Notes: generated by a model not told the origin, from the sequence alone. Numbered from the stretch's first letter, positions 52,503 to 61,635 are shown. The stretch: 64,000 nucleotides of DNA from an uncultured Clostridia bacterium (GCA_934167495.1 CAKPKP010000008.1:1-64000), one strand, 5' to 3'. Translations and numbers: made by a program.

Positions 52503-52911
52503 ATAAGGTTCTTATTAATCGAACCAAGAATAAAATTAGGTTAAATATATATTAGCTTAATTTTGTTTGGGCAAAGGTTTATTATAGCTTTTATAGGTTA
52601 TAATAGGCCAGCGACATGGTTATCTAATTTGTATGCAAGCTATTATTATGATGGTTACATTATAGGTTAGATAGCTTAGTTAAGATTATTTGTATATCTA
52701 ATACTAGTGGTTATTATTAGTCCATTAATTTGGATGAATATAGTTACTTTTGGTGTATTTATAGTCGAGCAACTGATTAATACATGTGGTTTATAGCTTA
52801 TTTGTGTAGTAATACTCATTAGGTTAAAAAACTATATATATTAGTCTTAGCAAAGACTAATATGAGCTTTATCGATAAGAGCTAGTAGAAAAATCTACTA
52901 GCTCTTAATTT
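52503..52911 (+). ncRNA. Candidate structured non-coding RNA, about 0.4 kb
   Basis: This stretch has no reading frame of note but many local hairpins: GGTTC-9-GAACC (52507-52525), AAAATTA...TAATTTT, TATTATA...TATAATA, TATCTAA...TTAGATA (long-range), TTAGTCTT-AGCA-AAGACTAA (52841-52860), and ends with a strong terminator (52877-52906). A TATAAT lies just upstream. G content is higher than in ordinary spacers. It does not show marks of tmRNA, SRP RNA, RNase P RNA or 6S RNA that I know. It lies between the VirB4-like operon and gyrB, on the opposite strand to both. Could be a housekeeping RNA of the clade or part of the accessory insert. Only structure and boundaries support it. Confidence 0.55.
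52877..52911 (+). terminator. Terminator of the candidate RNA
   Basis: AAGAGCTAGTAGA pairs exactly with TCTACTAGCTCTT around AAAA, followed by AATTTTTATATA. On the minus strand (gyrB side) the downstream T run is poor, so it is best read as a plus-strand terminator. Confidence 0.8.
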
Positions 52912-54825
52912 TTATATATCTAAATTCTTTACATATTTTGCATTTGCTTCTATAAATTCTTTTCTTGGAGCAACATCATCACCCATCAATATATTAAATA
53001 TCTCATCTGCTTTCATTGCATCTTCAACATTTACTTTTATTAATATTCTTGTTTCTGGATTCATTGTTGTATCCCATAACTGTTCTGGATTCATTTCACC
53101 TAAACCTTTATATCTTTGAATATTAACATTATCTCTTCCCATTTCTTTTAGTTTTTCTTCCATTTCATCATCACTGTAGCAATAAACATCTTTGAAGCCT
53201 CTTTTTGATAATTTATATAATGGTGGTTGTGCTAAATATACATTTCCATTTTCAACTAAAGGTCTCATATATCTAAAGAAGAATGTTAAAAGTAATGTTC
53301 TTATATGTGCTCCGTCAACATCGGCATCAGCCATTATTATTACTTTTCCATATCTTATTTTTGTGATATCGAAATCTGCACCAATTCCTGCACCTACTGC
53401 TAATATTACTGGTTGTAATTTTTCATTATTATATATCTTATCTGCTCTAGATTTTTCTACATTCAACATTTTTCCCCATAATGGTAAAATTGCTTGGAAT
53501 TTTCTATCTCTTCCTTGTTTTGCACTTCCTCCAGCTGAGTCTCCCTCAACTATATATACTTCACATTTAGAAGCATCCTTTTCAGAACAATCTGCTAATT
53601 TACCTGGTAAAGTTGTTGATTCTAAGGCATTTTTTCTTCTTACTAATTCTCTTGCTTTTCTTGCAGCTTCTCTTGCTCTAGCTGCACTTACACACTTCTC
53701 TAAAATTGCTTTCGCAACATTTGGATTTTCTTCTAAAAATGCAGATAAACTTTCATTTACCATACTTTGAACTATACCTGTTACTTCACTATTTCCTAAT
53801 TTTGTTTTAGTTTGTCCTTCAAATTGAGGTTCTTTAACCTTTACTGAAATTACTGCTGTTATACCTTCTCTTATATCATCACCTAAAAGATTAGCATCCT
53901 TATCTTTTAATATGCCTTTACTTTTTGCATAATCATTAAATACTTTTGTTAATGCTCTTTTGAAACCTTCTAAATGAGTTCCTCCTTCTATTGTATTAAT
54001 GTTGTTAACAAATGTATATATATTTTCTGAATATGATGTAGTATATTGTATAGCTATTTCAACAGGATATTCCCCACCTTTTTCAATATATATAGGATGT
54101 TCATGTAATTTTTCCTTGTTTTTGTTTAAATACTCTACAAATGAATTTAATCCACCTTCAAAACAAAACTCTGCTTTCTTTACATTTTCTTCTCTTTTAT
54201 CTTCTATAGATATTTTTAATCCCTTTGTTAAAAATGCCATTTCTCTAAATCTATTTTCTAATACTTCGTATTCATACTCCAAAGTTTCAAAAATAGTTCC
54301 ATCAGCTAAAAATCTAACTTTTGTACCTGTCTTGTCTGAATCTCCTAATCTTTCTAGACTTTTTACTGTTTTTCCTCTTTCAAATTTCATTTGAAAGATT
54401 CCACCATCTCTTTGAATTGTAACTTCAGTCCATTCAGATAAAGCATTAACTACAGATGAACCAACACCATGTAATCCTCCAGAAACTTTATATCCACTGT
54501 CTCCACCAAATTTTCCACCTGCATGTAATACTGTATAAACAGTTTCTGCTGCAGATAATCCAGTTTTAGGATGAATATCTACTGGTATCCCTCTACCATT
54601 ATCCTCTACGCAAATAATATTTCCAGGTTCTATTGTAACTTTTATATCATCACAATATCCAGCTAAAGCTTCATCAACTGCATTATCAACTATTTCATAT
54701 ACTAAATGATGTAACCCTCTAACAGAAACGCTTCCTATATACATTCCTGGTCTTTTTCTTACAGCCTCCAAACCTTCTAATACTTGAATTTGGTCTGCGT
54801 TATATGCGTGTTTAAACTTTTCCAT
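52912..54825 (-). CDS. gyrB: DNA gyrase subunit B
   Basis: A 637-residue GyrB, the ATPase half of gyrase. GHKL motifs: YEIVDNAVDEALAGYCDDI (about 44-62), VEDNGRGIPVDIHPKTG (about 72-88), GGKFGGDSGYKVSGGLHGVG (about 102-121); TOPRIM domain EVYIVEGDSAGGSAKQGRDR (about 418-437), AIILPLWGKMLNVEK-like AILPLWGKMLNVEK, and IIMADADVDGAHIRTLLLTF (about 498). C-terminal YKGLGEMNPEQLW. Length normal. Follows remB by 14 bases, so it is part of the dnaA-dnaN-recF-remB-gyrB leftward unit. ATG with AAGGAGG upstream. Confidence 0.97.
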   Translation of the reverse strand: MEKFKHAYNADQIQVLEGLEAVRKRPGMYIGSVSVRGLHHLVYEIVDNAVDEALAGYCDDIKVTIEPGNIICVEDNGRGIPVDIHPKTGLSAAETVYTVLHAGGKFGGDSGYKVSGGLHGVGSSVVNALSEWTEVTIQRDGGIFQMKFERGKTVKSLERLGDSDKTGTKVRFLADGTIFETLEYEYEVLENRFREMAFLTKGLKISIEDKREENVKKAEFCFEGGLNSFVEYLNKNKEKLHEHPIYIEKGGEYPVEIAIQYTTSYSENIYTFVNNINTIEGGTHLEGFKRALTKVFNDYAKSKGILKDKDANLLGDDIREGITAVISVKVKEPQFEGQTKTKLGNSEVTGIVQSMVNESLSAFLEENPNVAKAILEKCVSAARAREAARKARELVRRKNALESTTLPGKLADCSEKDASKCEVYIVEGDSAGGSAKQGRDRKFQAILPLWGKMLNVEKSRADKIYNNEKLQPVILAVGAGIGADFDITKIRYGKVIIMADADVDGAHIRTLLLTFFFRYMRPLVENGNVYLAQPPLYKLSKRGFKDVYCYSDDEMEEKLKEMGRDNVNIQRYKGLGEMNPEQLWDTTMNPETRILIKVNVEDAMKADEIFNILMGDDVAPRKEFIEANAKYVKNLDI

Positions 54826-54839
54826 TTTTTCCTCCTTAA

Positions 54840-55094
54840 CTAATATAAAAAATTCTTTCGTTTTGCTATTGTTGTTGCACTTATATTTGATATATATGCT
54901 TTTATTTCTTTCTTTTCTTTGAAAAGTATGAACGTTTTTTTACAATCATCAGAAATATCTATAATTTTATCATTTTTTAACATACTTTCATACATTATTC
55001 TATATTCACTTGTATTTTGTATAAACTCCAAATTAAATATTCCTAATATATTATTTGCATTTATAACAACATCTTTTCCTAAGTGTACATACAT
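54840..55094 (-). CDS. remB: RemB/YaaB-like DUF370 regulator
   Basis: An 84-residue DUF370 protein. Starts MYVHLGKDVVINANNILGIF, the typical N-terminus of RemA/RemB (Bacillus YlzA and YaaB), and ends ISNISATTIAKRKNF. RemA is a DNA-binding regulator of biofilm matrix and osmoprotection; RemB, encoded between recF and gyrB as here, is less studied. The ATG at 55094 has AAGGA inside the end of recF; an in-frame ATG at 55124 overlaps recF and is rejected. Conserved position in Firmicute origin regions. Confidence 0.88.
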   Translation of the reverse strand: MYVHLGKDVVINANNILGIFNLEFIQNTSEYRIMYESMLKNDKIIDISDDCKKTFILFKEKKEIKAYISNISATTIAKRKNFLY

Positions 55095-55101
55095 ACAATC
55101 A

Positions 55102-56181
55102 CTATCCTTCTTTAGCAATTCCATTTTCTATCTTATAAATTTTTTCAGAATTTATATCTATTTTATCTGTACAAGTTATAATTACCTGATTTTCTTTTAT
55201 CCCTGTAAGTAAACTGTTTCTTCTGCCTTCATCTAATTCAGACATAAAATCATCTAATAGTAATATTGGTCTTTCACCTATTTCATCATATATTATCTCT
55301 AGCTCAGACATTTTTAAAGATAAAATAGCGGTTCTTTGCTGTCCTTGAGAGCCATATATACTTGTATTTTTGCCATCAATTAATATAGAAAAATCGTCTC
55401 TATGAATTCCAACACTTGTTATTCCTCTATTAATATCTAGCTTTCTAGATTTCTTTAAATTTTCATAATATTTCTCTTTAGTGTCTGCATTTGATAAATA
55501 TTTTATAGAAATTTCTTCAAATCCATTTTCTTTTCCACATTTTGTTATGTATTTGTGGATATCTTTTATTTTTTCATTAATTTTTTGTATATAATATTTC
55601 CTATATTCAAAAATTTTATTATCTAACTCTGATAATTTTTCATCCCATATATCTAATAATTCTTCTGGTTTGTTTTCAAATTTAATCTGCTTTAAGTATA
55701 AATTTCTCTGTTCTAAAACTTTTAAATAATTACTAAGTAAATATAAATAGTTTGGTTTTATTCCACTAATCATTACATCTAAAAATTTTCTTCTTTTTTG
55801 AGGTCCATCCTTGATTATTTCTATATCATCTGGTGTAAACATTACTATATTTACTTTTCCTATTATATCACTAATTTTCTTTTGTTTTATACCATTTATA
55901 AAAAAAGTTTTATTTTGATTAAGTTCTAGTTCTATAGTTCCTTCTCTATCTTCTTTTATATAATTTATTTCTACATGTGCATTTTCTTTTTCAAAATTTA
56001 TAAGTTCTTTTTCTTTTTTTGCTCTATAAGATTTACCTAATGCACATAAAAAAATTGCTTCTAATATATTTGTTTTTCCTTGTGCATTATCTCCATAAAT
56101 TATATTAATATTCCTTGAAAACTCTAATTCTTGTTCAATATAATTTCGAAAATTAATTAATTTAATTTTTTTTATGTACAT
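55102..56181 (-). CDS. recF: DNA replication and repair protein RecF
   Basis: A 359-residue RecF, an SMC-like ATPase that, with RecO and RecR, helps load RecA at gaps. N-terminal Walker A IIYGDNAQGKTNILEAIFL (about 28-46), the RecF block YSGxRR-like IKDGPQKRRKFLDVMISGI (about 117), ABC-type signature SQGQQRTAILSLKMSE (about 278-293) and Walker B PILLLDDFMSELD (about 301-313). Length normal. Downstream of dnaN by 9 bases; its last bases contain the remB ribosome site. Confidence 0.96.
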   Translation of the reverse strand: MYIKKIKLINFRNYIEQELEFSRNINIIYGDNAQGKTNILEAIFLCALGKSYRAKKEKELINFEKENAHVEINYIKEDREGTIELELNQNKTFFINGIKQKKISDIIGKVNIVMFTPDDIEIIKDGPQKRRKFLDVMISGIKPNYLYLLSNYLKVLEQRNLYLKQIKFENKPEELLDIWDEKLSELDNKIFEYRKYYIQKINEKIKDIHKYITKCGKENGFEEISIKYLSNADTKEKYYENLKKSRKLDINRGITSVGIHRDDFSILIDGKNTSIYGSQGQQRTAILSLKMSELEIIYDEIGERPILLLDDFMSELDEGRRNSLLTGIKENQVIITCTDKIDINSEKIYKIENGIAKEG

Positions 56182-56190
56182 TTTTCCCTC

Positions 56191-57306
56191 TTATTCTTTC
56201 ATTTTTATAGGTAATATCATATATATGTAATCCCCATTTTCAACTGATTTTATTATACATGGTGATATACTTGTTCCAAATTCTATAGCAACTTCTTCAT
56301 CATCAATTGCTTTTAAAGCATCTAGAAAATATCTTGGATTAAATCCAGCCTCTAGATTTTTTCCTTCTGTTTCAACATATATTTCTTCTTTAGCATCTCC
56401 AGTTTGATTTGCACAAGAAATAACAACTTTTCCTATATCTATTGATATTTTTACAGGATATTTTTTTTCTTTTTCAATGCTTGCAGATGAAATTAAACTT
56501 ATTCTTTCAAAGCAATCTTGAAGATTATTTTTATTAACTATTATTTTTGTTTCCCAACTACTAGGAATAGCATTTGAATATTTTAAAAATTCTCCATCTA
56601 ATAATCTTGTAACAATTTTACAATTTTCCATTTCAAATAAAGCTTGATTTTTAGATATTCCTATTTTTACAGTATCAAATGAATCTAATATAATTTTGTT
56701 AACTTCATTTAATGTTTTACCTGGAATTACTGCATTAAAATCATTAGCTTTTACATTTAATACATTGCTTTTTATTGCTAATCTATATCCATCTACAGCA
56801 ACTACATTTAATTTATTGTCTACAACCTCAAATAAACATCCTGTAAAAATTGGTCTATTTTCTTCTGTACTTACAGCAAATATTGTTTTTCTTATCATAT
56901 TTTTTAAAACATTTTGCTCTATTTCTATAGAATTATCCACATTGATCTTTGGTAATTCAGGAAATTCATCTGGATTCATTGTTGCTAACTTATATAAAGA
57001 ACCTTCACATTCTATAACTAATAAATTATTTGAATTTATTGTTATTTTTATATCTGTATTAGGAAGTTTTCTTATGATTTCACTGAACATTGTTGCATTA
57101 ACTACTGTATTTCCTTGTTCTTCTACTTTACAATTAATAATGTACTCTATTCCTATTTCTAAATCATAAGATGTTAATTTTACTTCGTTATCATTTGTAT
57201 TAATAAGTATTCCTTCTAATATAGGCATTGTTGTTTTTGAAGCAACACCATTAATAACAGAATTAATACCTTTTAGTAATTTTTCTTTTTCACAAATAAA
57301 TTTCAT
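56191..57306 (-). CDS. dnaN: DNA polymerase III sliding clamp beta
   Basis: A 371-residue beta clamp, the ring that holds polymerase on DNA. Three-domain form with typical starts: MKFICEKEKLLKGINSVINGV (1-21), TTMPILEGILINTND (about 25-39), FRPIFTGCLFEV-like NRPIFTGCLFEVVDNKLNVVAVDGYRLAI (about 150-178) and the C-terminal NPRYFLDALKAI...YMILPIKM. Length normal. Downstream of dnaA with a 320-base spacer that holds DnaA-box-like sequences. Start at 57306 with AAGGAGC upstream. Confidence 0.97.
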   Translation of the reverse strand: MKFICEKEKLLKGINSVINGVASKTTMPILEGILINTNDNEVKLTSYDLEIGIEYIINCKVEEQGNTVVNATMFSEIIRKLPNTDIKITINSNNLLVIECEGSLYKLATMNPDEFPELPKINVDNSIEIEQNVLKNMIRKTIFAVSTEENRPIFTGCLFEVVDNKLNVVAVDGYRLAIKSNVLNVKANDFNAVIPGKTLNEVNKIILDSFDTVKIGISKNQALFEMENCKIVTRLLDGEFLKYSNAIPSSWETKIIVNKNNLQDCFERISLISSASIEKEKKYPVKISIDIGKVVISCANQTGDAKEEIYVETEGKNLEAGFNPRYFLDALKAIDDEEVAIEFGTSISPCIIKSVENGDYIYMILPIKMKE

Positions 57307-57626
57307 TTTTTTGCTCCTTTTTATAATAATATAATATTTATAGTAGTATTAGTATTAGGTACTGTGGATTGTGTGGAAAAGTATTCTAAATATGTAATTC
57401 CCTAGAAAAAATTGTTGTTGATAAGTATGTGTATAAATCTATATTTTTTCCACAGTACTAAAAATCTTTTGTGAATTATTTATATATTAACATGTTATAT
57501 ACACACAATTAACAGTGTACATGTTGATATCGTATGTAGCCGTTCCGTAAGAATTAATTTAATATGTTTTTTAAAATTTTTGTTTTATAAAACATTGTTT
57601 TTAAAAAAATCTATTTTTTGTTTTAA
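57307..57626. other. dnaA-dnaN spacer, left part of oriC
   Basis: Gene-free 320 bases holding several DnaA-box-like 9-mers: TGTGGAAAA (57372-57380), TGTGTATAA (57428-57436), TTTTCCACA (57446-57454), each with one change from TTATCCACA, and one more, CTATCCACA, inside the end of dnaA (57664-57672). AT-rich between 57460 and 57626. With the cluster upstream of dnaA this makes a split (bipartite) origin like that of Bacillus. Confidence 0.7.
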
Positions 57627-58976
57627 CTATCCGTTTTTTTGTTCTGTCAATATTGTTTTCACACTATCCACAATTAACTTTGTATTTGAATTTGGATTAT
57701 CTTTTATTTCTTTTTCGATTTTTTTAACAGCATGCATAACTGTTGTATGATCTCTTTTTCCAAAATCTTCTCCTATTTTTGGCAAAGACATCTGCCCTAT
57801 TGTTCTGCAAAGATACATTGCGATTTGTCTAGGGTATGTTATATCATTAGAACGCTTAGCTGCAATTAAGTCTTTTTTATCTATATTAAAATATCTTGCA
57901 ACAGTTTCTTGTATATAATCAGAAGAAATAACTTTTTCTTTTTGCATAGCAATGTCATTTATAGCTTTTTCTGCCATTTCAATTGTTATAGGACTATGAG
58001 TTAATGAAGCATACGCAACTATTTTATTTAAAGCTCCTTCTAACTCTCTAATATTTGAGTCTATTTTTGTTGCAATTGTAGATAAAATATAATCATCTAT
58101 TAATATATTTTCAGAGCTTACTTTTTTTCTTAAAATTGCAAGACGTGTTTCGTAATCTGGCATTGATATGTCAGCAATTAGTCCCCATTCAAAACGAGAT
58201 TTTAATCTTTCTTCTAATAAAGGAATATCTCTAGGTGGTCTATCACTAGATAAAATAATTTGTTTTCCTTTTTCATGTAAAGTATTAAATGTGTGGAAAA
58301 ACTCTTCTTGAGCAGTAGCTTTTCCTGCAATAAATTGAATATCATCAATTAAAAGTACATCAATTGTACGATATTTATTTCTAAAAAGTTCATTTTTAAA
58401 ATTTGAATCTTTTATAGCATTAATAAGTTCATTTGTAAAATTTTCTGATGTTACGTAAAGTATTTTTGTATTAGGATTATTCCTTATAATCTCATTTCCT
58501 ATAGCATGCATTAAATGTGTTTTACCTAATCCAACTTTTCCATATATAAAAAGAGGATTATATGATATAGAAGGAGCTTCGGCTACAGCAAGAGCGGCAG
58601 CTTGAGCAAATCTATTGTTATTCCCAACAACAAAAGACTCAAAAGTATATTTAGGATTTAAAAAAGTACTATTATAATTTTCGATATTAGTAATATTATT
58701 TGTTTCAGCAGGTTTTGGTGCCATTGTACTTTTATCTGATATTGTAACAGTACAAGTTTTGTTTGTAAGAAAATTAAATGTGTTAACAATTAAATCATAA
58801 AACCTAGATTCTACAGCATCTTTTTGGATACTAGATGTTGCTAAAAGTACTATATTACTATTTTCAAAACTATCTATTTCTAGACTTTTAATCCATGTGG
58901 TATAGGAAATGTTAGTCATTTCGTTTTTTAAAAGTTCTTTTGCTTGTTCTAAAAGTTCATGTTTGTCAGCATACAT
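57627..58976 (-). CDS. dnaA: Chromosomal replication initiator DnaA
   Basis: A 449-residue DnaA. Domain I MYADKHELLEQAKELLKNEM (1-20); AAA+ core: LFIYGKVGLGKTHLMHAIGN (about 142-161, Walker A), IDVLLIDDIQFIAGKA (about 205, Walker B), SSDRPPRDIPLLEERLKSRFEWGL (arginine-finger region), and the C-terminal HTH with the DnaA signature YPRQIAMYLCRT...GKRDHTTVMHA (about 390-425). I take the ATG at 58976, with GGATGG 8 bases upstream; an ATG at 58988 sits directly on the ribosome site. Boxes on both sides point to autoregulation. Confidence 0.96.
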   Translation of the reverse strand: MYADKHELLEQAKELLKNEMTNISYTTWIKSLEIDSFENSNIVLLATSSIQKDAVESRFYDLIVNTFNFLTNKTCTVTISDKSTMAPKPAETNNITNIENYNSTFLNPKYTFESFVVGNNNRFAQAAALAVAEAPSISYNPLFIYGKVGLGKTHLMHAIGNEIIRNNPNTKILYVTSENFTNELINAIKDSNFKNELFRNKYRTIDVLLIDDIQFIAGKATAQEEFFHTFNTLHEKGKQIILSSDRPPRDIPLLEERLKSRFEWGLIADISMPDYETRLAILRKKVSSENILIDDYILSTIATKIDSNIRELEGALNKIVAYASLTHSPITIEMAEKAINDIAMQKEKVISSDYIQETVARYFNIDKKDLIAAKRSNDITYPRQIAMYLCRTIGQMSLPKIGEDFGKRDHTTVMHAVKKIEKEIKDNPNSNTKLIVDSVKTILTEQKNG

Positions 58977-59267
58977 TAAAAAAACCATCCTTCCTAGAAA
59001 TTATCCACAGTTTCGACCACATATGTGGATAAATATTATATATTTATGTTTATTTTAATAATGAAATATTTTAAAAAGCTAGTAGCCGTAAATATTTAAT
59101 ATTTTTTCATATAATATCAAAAAAAATGAGTAATAGTCAATATTTATTTGAAAAAAGATAAGTAAAAATTAAAAACTATTGACTTTTTATGTATAGTTGA
59201 TGTATAATCTTTATACTTATGATATAAATAAAAATATTTTAGCATAGAGAGAAATAGGAGGTGCAAA
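58977..59267. other. dnaA-rpmH spacer, right part of oriC
   Basis: Contains two perfect DnaA boxes facing each other, TTATCCACA (59001-59009) and TGTGGATAA (59024-59032), 14 bases apart, followed by an AT-only run (59033-59110) suited to duplex opening. The promoter of rpmH sits at 59179-59208. Genes diverge from here (dnaA left, rpmH right), as expected for the origin. Confidence 0.88.
59179..59208 (+). promoter_or_regulatory. Promoter of rpmH
   Basis: TTGACT (59179-59184), 18 bases, TATAAT (59203-59208), 60 bases before the ATG. Confidence 0.8.
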
Positions 59268-59402
59268 ATGAAAAGAACATATCAACCAAAAAAGAGACAA
59301 AGACAAAAAGTTCATGGTTTTAGAAAAAGAATGCAAACAAGAGCTGGAAGAAAAGTTTTAAAAGCAAGAAGAGCAAAAGGTAGAAAAATATTATGTGCAT
59401 AA
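59268..59402 (+). CDS. rpmH: 50S ribosomal protein L34
   Basis: A 44-residue, very basic protein, MKRTYQPKKRQRQKVHGFRK then RMQTRAGRKVLKARRAKGRK, the complete L34. It ends ILCA instead of the more usual LSA or LTV. AGGAGG 7 bases before the ATG. First gene of the origin-right unit. A weak hairpin between it and rnpA (GGGGAC with GTGCCC, then TTTTTT, about 59406-59431) may attenuate readthrough so that L34 is made in excess of RnpA. Confidence 0.96.
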   Translation: MKRTYQPKKRQRQKVHGFRKRMQTRAGRKVLKARRAKGRKILCA

Positions 59403-59442
59403 AAGAGGGGACGTAAAGTGCCCTTTTTTAAGATAATGAGTG

Positions 59443-59787
59443 ATGATAATGAAAAAAACAGAAATGATAAAAAAAAATTATGAATTTAAAAATTTTTTTT
59501 CAAAAGGAAAAAGATATTGTGGAAAATACATAAACATATATATTTTCCACAACAATTTAGAAATAAATAAACTTGGAATAGCTGTGGGGAAAAAAGTCAC
59601 AAATAGTGTAGGAAGACACAGAATAAGAAGACTAATTAAGGAAAATTATATTTTATTAGAAAACAAAATATCTTGTGGAAAAAATATTTTAATTGTATGG
59701 AATAAAAATGTCAAATCGGACGATGCAGAATTTTATACTATAAAAGAAGAAATGCAAGGAATTTTTAAAAAAGCAGGTGTTATGTAA
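59443..59787 (+). CDS. rnpA: Ribonuclease P protein component
   Basis: A 114-residue RnpA that binds RNase P RNA and helps mature tRNA 5' ends. Core: LKKNYEFKNFFSKGKRYCGK-like KKNYEFKNFFSKGKRYCGKY, then LGIAVGKKVTNSVGRHRIRR (about 48-67), the RNA-binding RNR motif here reading RHR. Starts at 59440 (GTG), 59443 (ATG) or 59449 (ATG) are all open; no clear ribosome site separates them, so the start is uncertain. Sits in the conserved order rpmH-rnpA-yidD-yidC. Seven bases before yidD. Confidence 0.93.
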   Translation: MIMKKTEMIKKNYEFKNFFSKGKRYCGKYINIYIFHNNLEINKLGIAVGKKVTNSVGRHRIRRLIKENYILLENKISCGKNILIVWNKNVKSDDAEFYTIKEEMQGIFKKAGVM

Positions 59788-59794
59788 ATAAAAA

Positions 59795-60013
59795 ATGAAA
59801 AAAATTTTAAAGTTTTTTATATATTTATATCAAAAATTAATATCACCAATATTTTCTTTTTTAGGAATAAAATGCAAATACTATCCCACTTGTTCAGAAT
59901 ACATGAAACAAGCAATAGAAAAATACGGAATCATAAAAGGAGTTTATTTAGGAACAAAAAGAATTTTAAAATGCAATCCATTTTCAAAAGGTGGATATGA
60001 TCCTGTAAAATAG
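59795..60013 (+). CDS. yidD: Membrane protein insertion efficiency factor YidD
   Basis: A 72-residue YidD. Amphipathic N-terminus MKKILKFFIYLYQKLISPIF, then the invariant KCKYYPTCSEYMKQAIEKYG (about 26-45) and CNPFSKGGYDPV. It works next to YidC in membrane protein insertion. The gene overlaps nothing but lies between rnpA and yidC, its normal place; 13 bases before yidC. Confidence 0.95.
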   Translation: MKKILKFFIYLYQKLISPIFSFLGIKCKYYPTCSEYMKQAIEKYGIIKGVYLGTKRILKCNPFSKGGYDPVK

Positions 60014-60026
60014 AACGGAGGAAAAA

Positions 60027-60854
60027 ATGTTAGAATTTTTTGGGTGTTTAGCTGGTCCGCTAGGATATGTATTAAACATTATATACGAATGGGTTCAAAA
60101 TTATGGTATAGCAATAATAATTTTTACAATATTGTTAAAAATAGTTATGATACCAATATCAATAAAACAGCAAAAGACAATGAAAATGTCTGCAAAGATA
60201 CAAGAAAAGACTAATGAAATTAAAGATAAATATTCAAATAATCCAGAAAAAATGAATCAAGAAATTATGGATTTATATAAAAAGGAGAATATGAGTCCTT
60301 TTAGCGGATGTCTATCTTCAATAGTTCAGCTTGTAATATTAATGTCAATATTTTTATTAGTAGGTAGTCCACTTACATATATGAAAAAAGTAGATAAACA
60401 ATTGCTAGATCAATACGTACAAGAAGTAAAAGAAAATAATTCTAATGTAAGATATCAAGAAATAGCAGTAATAAAAGAAAAAGGTCAGGAAGATGAAAGA
60501 GTAAATTTAAATATGATGTTTTTAGGATTAGATTTAAGTAATGTTCCATCACAAGATATAAGTAATCCAAAAGTATTTGTTATTCCTGCTTTATATGTTT
60601 TATCAACAATTATTTCATTGAAAATTACAAATATTACAAATGGTACAAGCAAAAAGAATAAAGAAAAAAATGATGAAAAACAAGAAGAAAACCCAATGGA
60701 ACAAGCAAATAAAAATATGGCTTTAATAATGCCAGTAATGTCTGTAAGTATTGCTTTAATTGCTCCTTTAGGATTGGCTTTATATTGGTTAGTTAATAAT
60801 ATTCTAATGATAGCGGAAAGATTAATTTTAAATAAATTTTTAAAGGAGGAATAA
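60027..60854 (+). CDS. yidC: Membrane protein insertase YidC (SpoIIIJ/Oxa1 family)
   Basis: A 275-residue Oxa1-type insertase. Five hydrophobic helices: GPLGYVLNIIYEWVQ, YGIAIIIFTILLKIVMIPIS (about 26-45), SGCLSSIVQLVILMSIFLLV, PKVFVIPALYVLSTIISLKI and ALIMPVMSVSIALIAPLGLA. The cytoplasmic loop QQKTMKMSAKIQEKTNEIKDKY carries the conserved pattern, and a long charged loop occurs near 205-225. No lipobox is seen at the N-terminus, unlike Bacillus SpoIIIJ. AGGAGG upstream. Four bases before jag. Confidence 0.95.
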   Translation: MLEFFGCLAGPLGYVLNIIYEWVQNYGIAIIIFTILLKIVMIPISIKQQKTMKMSAKIQEKTNEIKDKYSNNPEKMNQEIMDLYKKENMSPFSGCLSSIVQLVILMSIFLLVGSPLTYMKKVDKQLLDQYVQEVKENNSNVRYQEIAVIKEKGQEDERVNLNMMFLGLDLSNVPSQDISNPKVFVIPALYVLSTIISLKITNITNGTSKKNKEKNDEKQEENPMEQANKNMALIMPVMSVSIALIAPLGLALYWLVNNILMIAERLILNKFLKEE

Positions 60855-60857
60855 CGC

Positions 60858-61568
60858 ATGGAAGGAACTTATATCTTTGAAGGGAAGACTACAAATGAAG
60901 CTATAGAAAAAGGTTTAAAAGAATTAAATGTGTCAAAAAATAAAGTTGAAATAAAAGTCTTAGATTCAGAAGAAAAAAGAAGTTTTTTTAGTATTTTAAC
61001 TCCAAGAGTTGTAAAAGTTGAAATGAAATTAAAAGAAGAACATGAAGCAGAACAAAATCATCACAATAATATACACAAAAAAGAAGAAAGAAAAATTAAT
61101 TTAGAAGAGATAGATGTAGAAGCTATTAAGGAATCAACAAATAAGTTTATGACAGAATTTATAAATTCATTACCAACAAAGGAAATAACTTATAATGTTG
61201 AAATAGAAAATGAAAATGTTTTCATAAATATAGAAGGACAAGATACAGGATATTTAATAGGATTTAGAGGAGAAGTGTTAAATTCTTTACAATCTATAAT
61301 ATCAAATATCGTTAATAAAAATGCTAAGCAAAAAATGAAAATAATTTTGAATATTAGTGGTTATAGAGAAAAGAGAAAAAAGGAATTAGAAAACTTAGCT
61401 GAAAAAATATCATATACAGTAGTAAAAACAAGAAAATCTATAACTTTAGAACCGATGACAGCTTATGAAAGGAAAATTATACATTCAAAATTGCAAGATA
61501 GTTCAAAAGTAAAAACATATAGCGTTGGAGAAGAACCATATAGAAAGGTTGTAATAGCGTTAAAATAA
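60858..61568 (+). CDS. jag: RNA-binding protein Jag (KhpB/EloR)
   Basis: A 236-residue protein with three domains: Jag-N (TYIFEGKTTNEAIEKGLKEL, 4-23), a Glu/Lys/His-rich linker (about 66-95), KH (GYLIGFRGEVLNSLQSIISN, about 133-152) and R3H (LEPMTAYERKIIHSKLQ, about 197-213). Jag/KhpB binds RNA with KhpA and controls cell elongation in several Firmicutes. Typical end of the yidD-yidC-jag unit. AAGGAGG upstream of the ATG. Confidence 0.94.
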   Translation: MEGTYIFEGKTTNEAIEKGLKELNVSKNKVEIKVLDSEEKRSFFSILTPRVVKVEMKLKEEHEAEQNHHNNIHKKEERKINLEEIDVEAIKESTNKFMTEFINSLPTKEITYNVEIENENVFINIEGQDTGYLIGFRGEVLNSLQSIISNIVNKNAKQKMKIILNISGYREKRKKELENLAEKISYTVVKTRKSITLEPMTAYERKIIHSKLQDSSKVKTYSVGEEPYRKVVIALK

Positions 61569-61635
61569 GGAAACGAAAGATTAAGGCAGGTATAACCTGC
61601 CTTAATTTAGGTTATATGATAAATAAGGAGTTAAT

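Noticed and set aside
52503..52911. tmRNA, SRP RNA or RNase P RNA
   Set aside because: No tRNA-like ends with CCA, no SRP Alu/GGAAGC tetraloop region and no RNase P core words were found.
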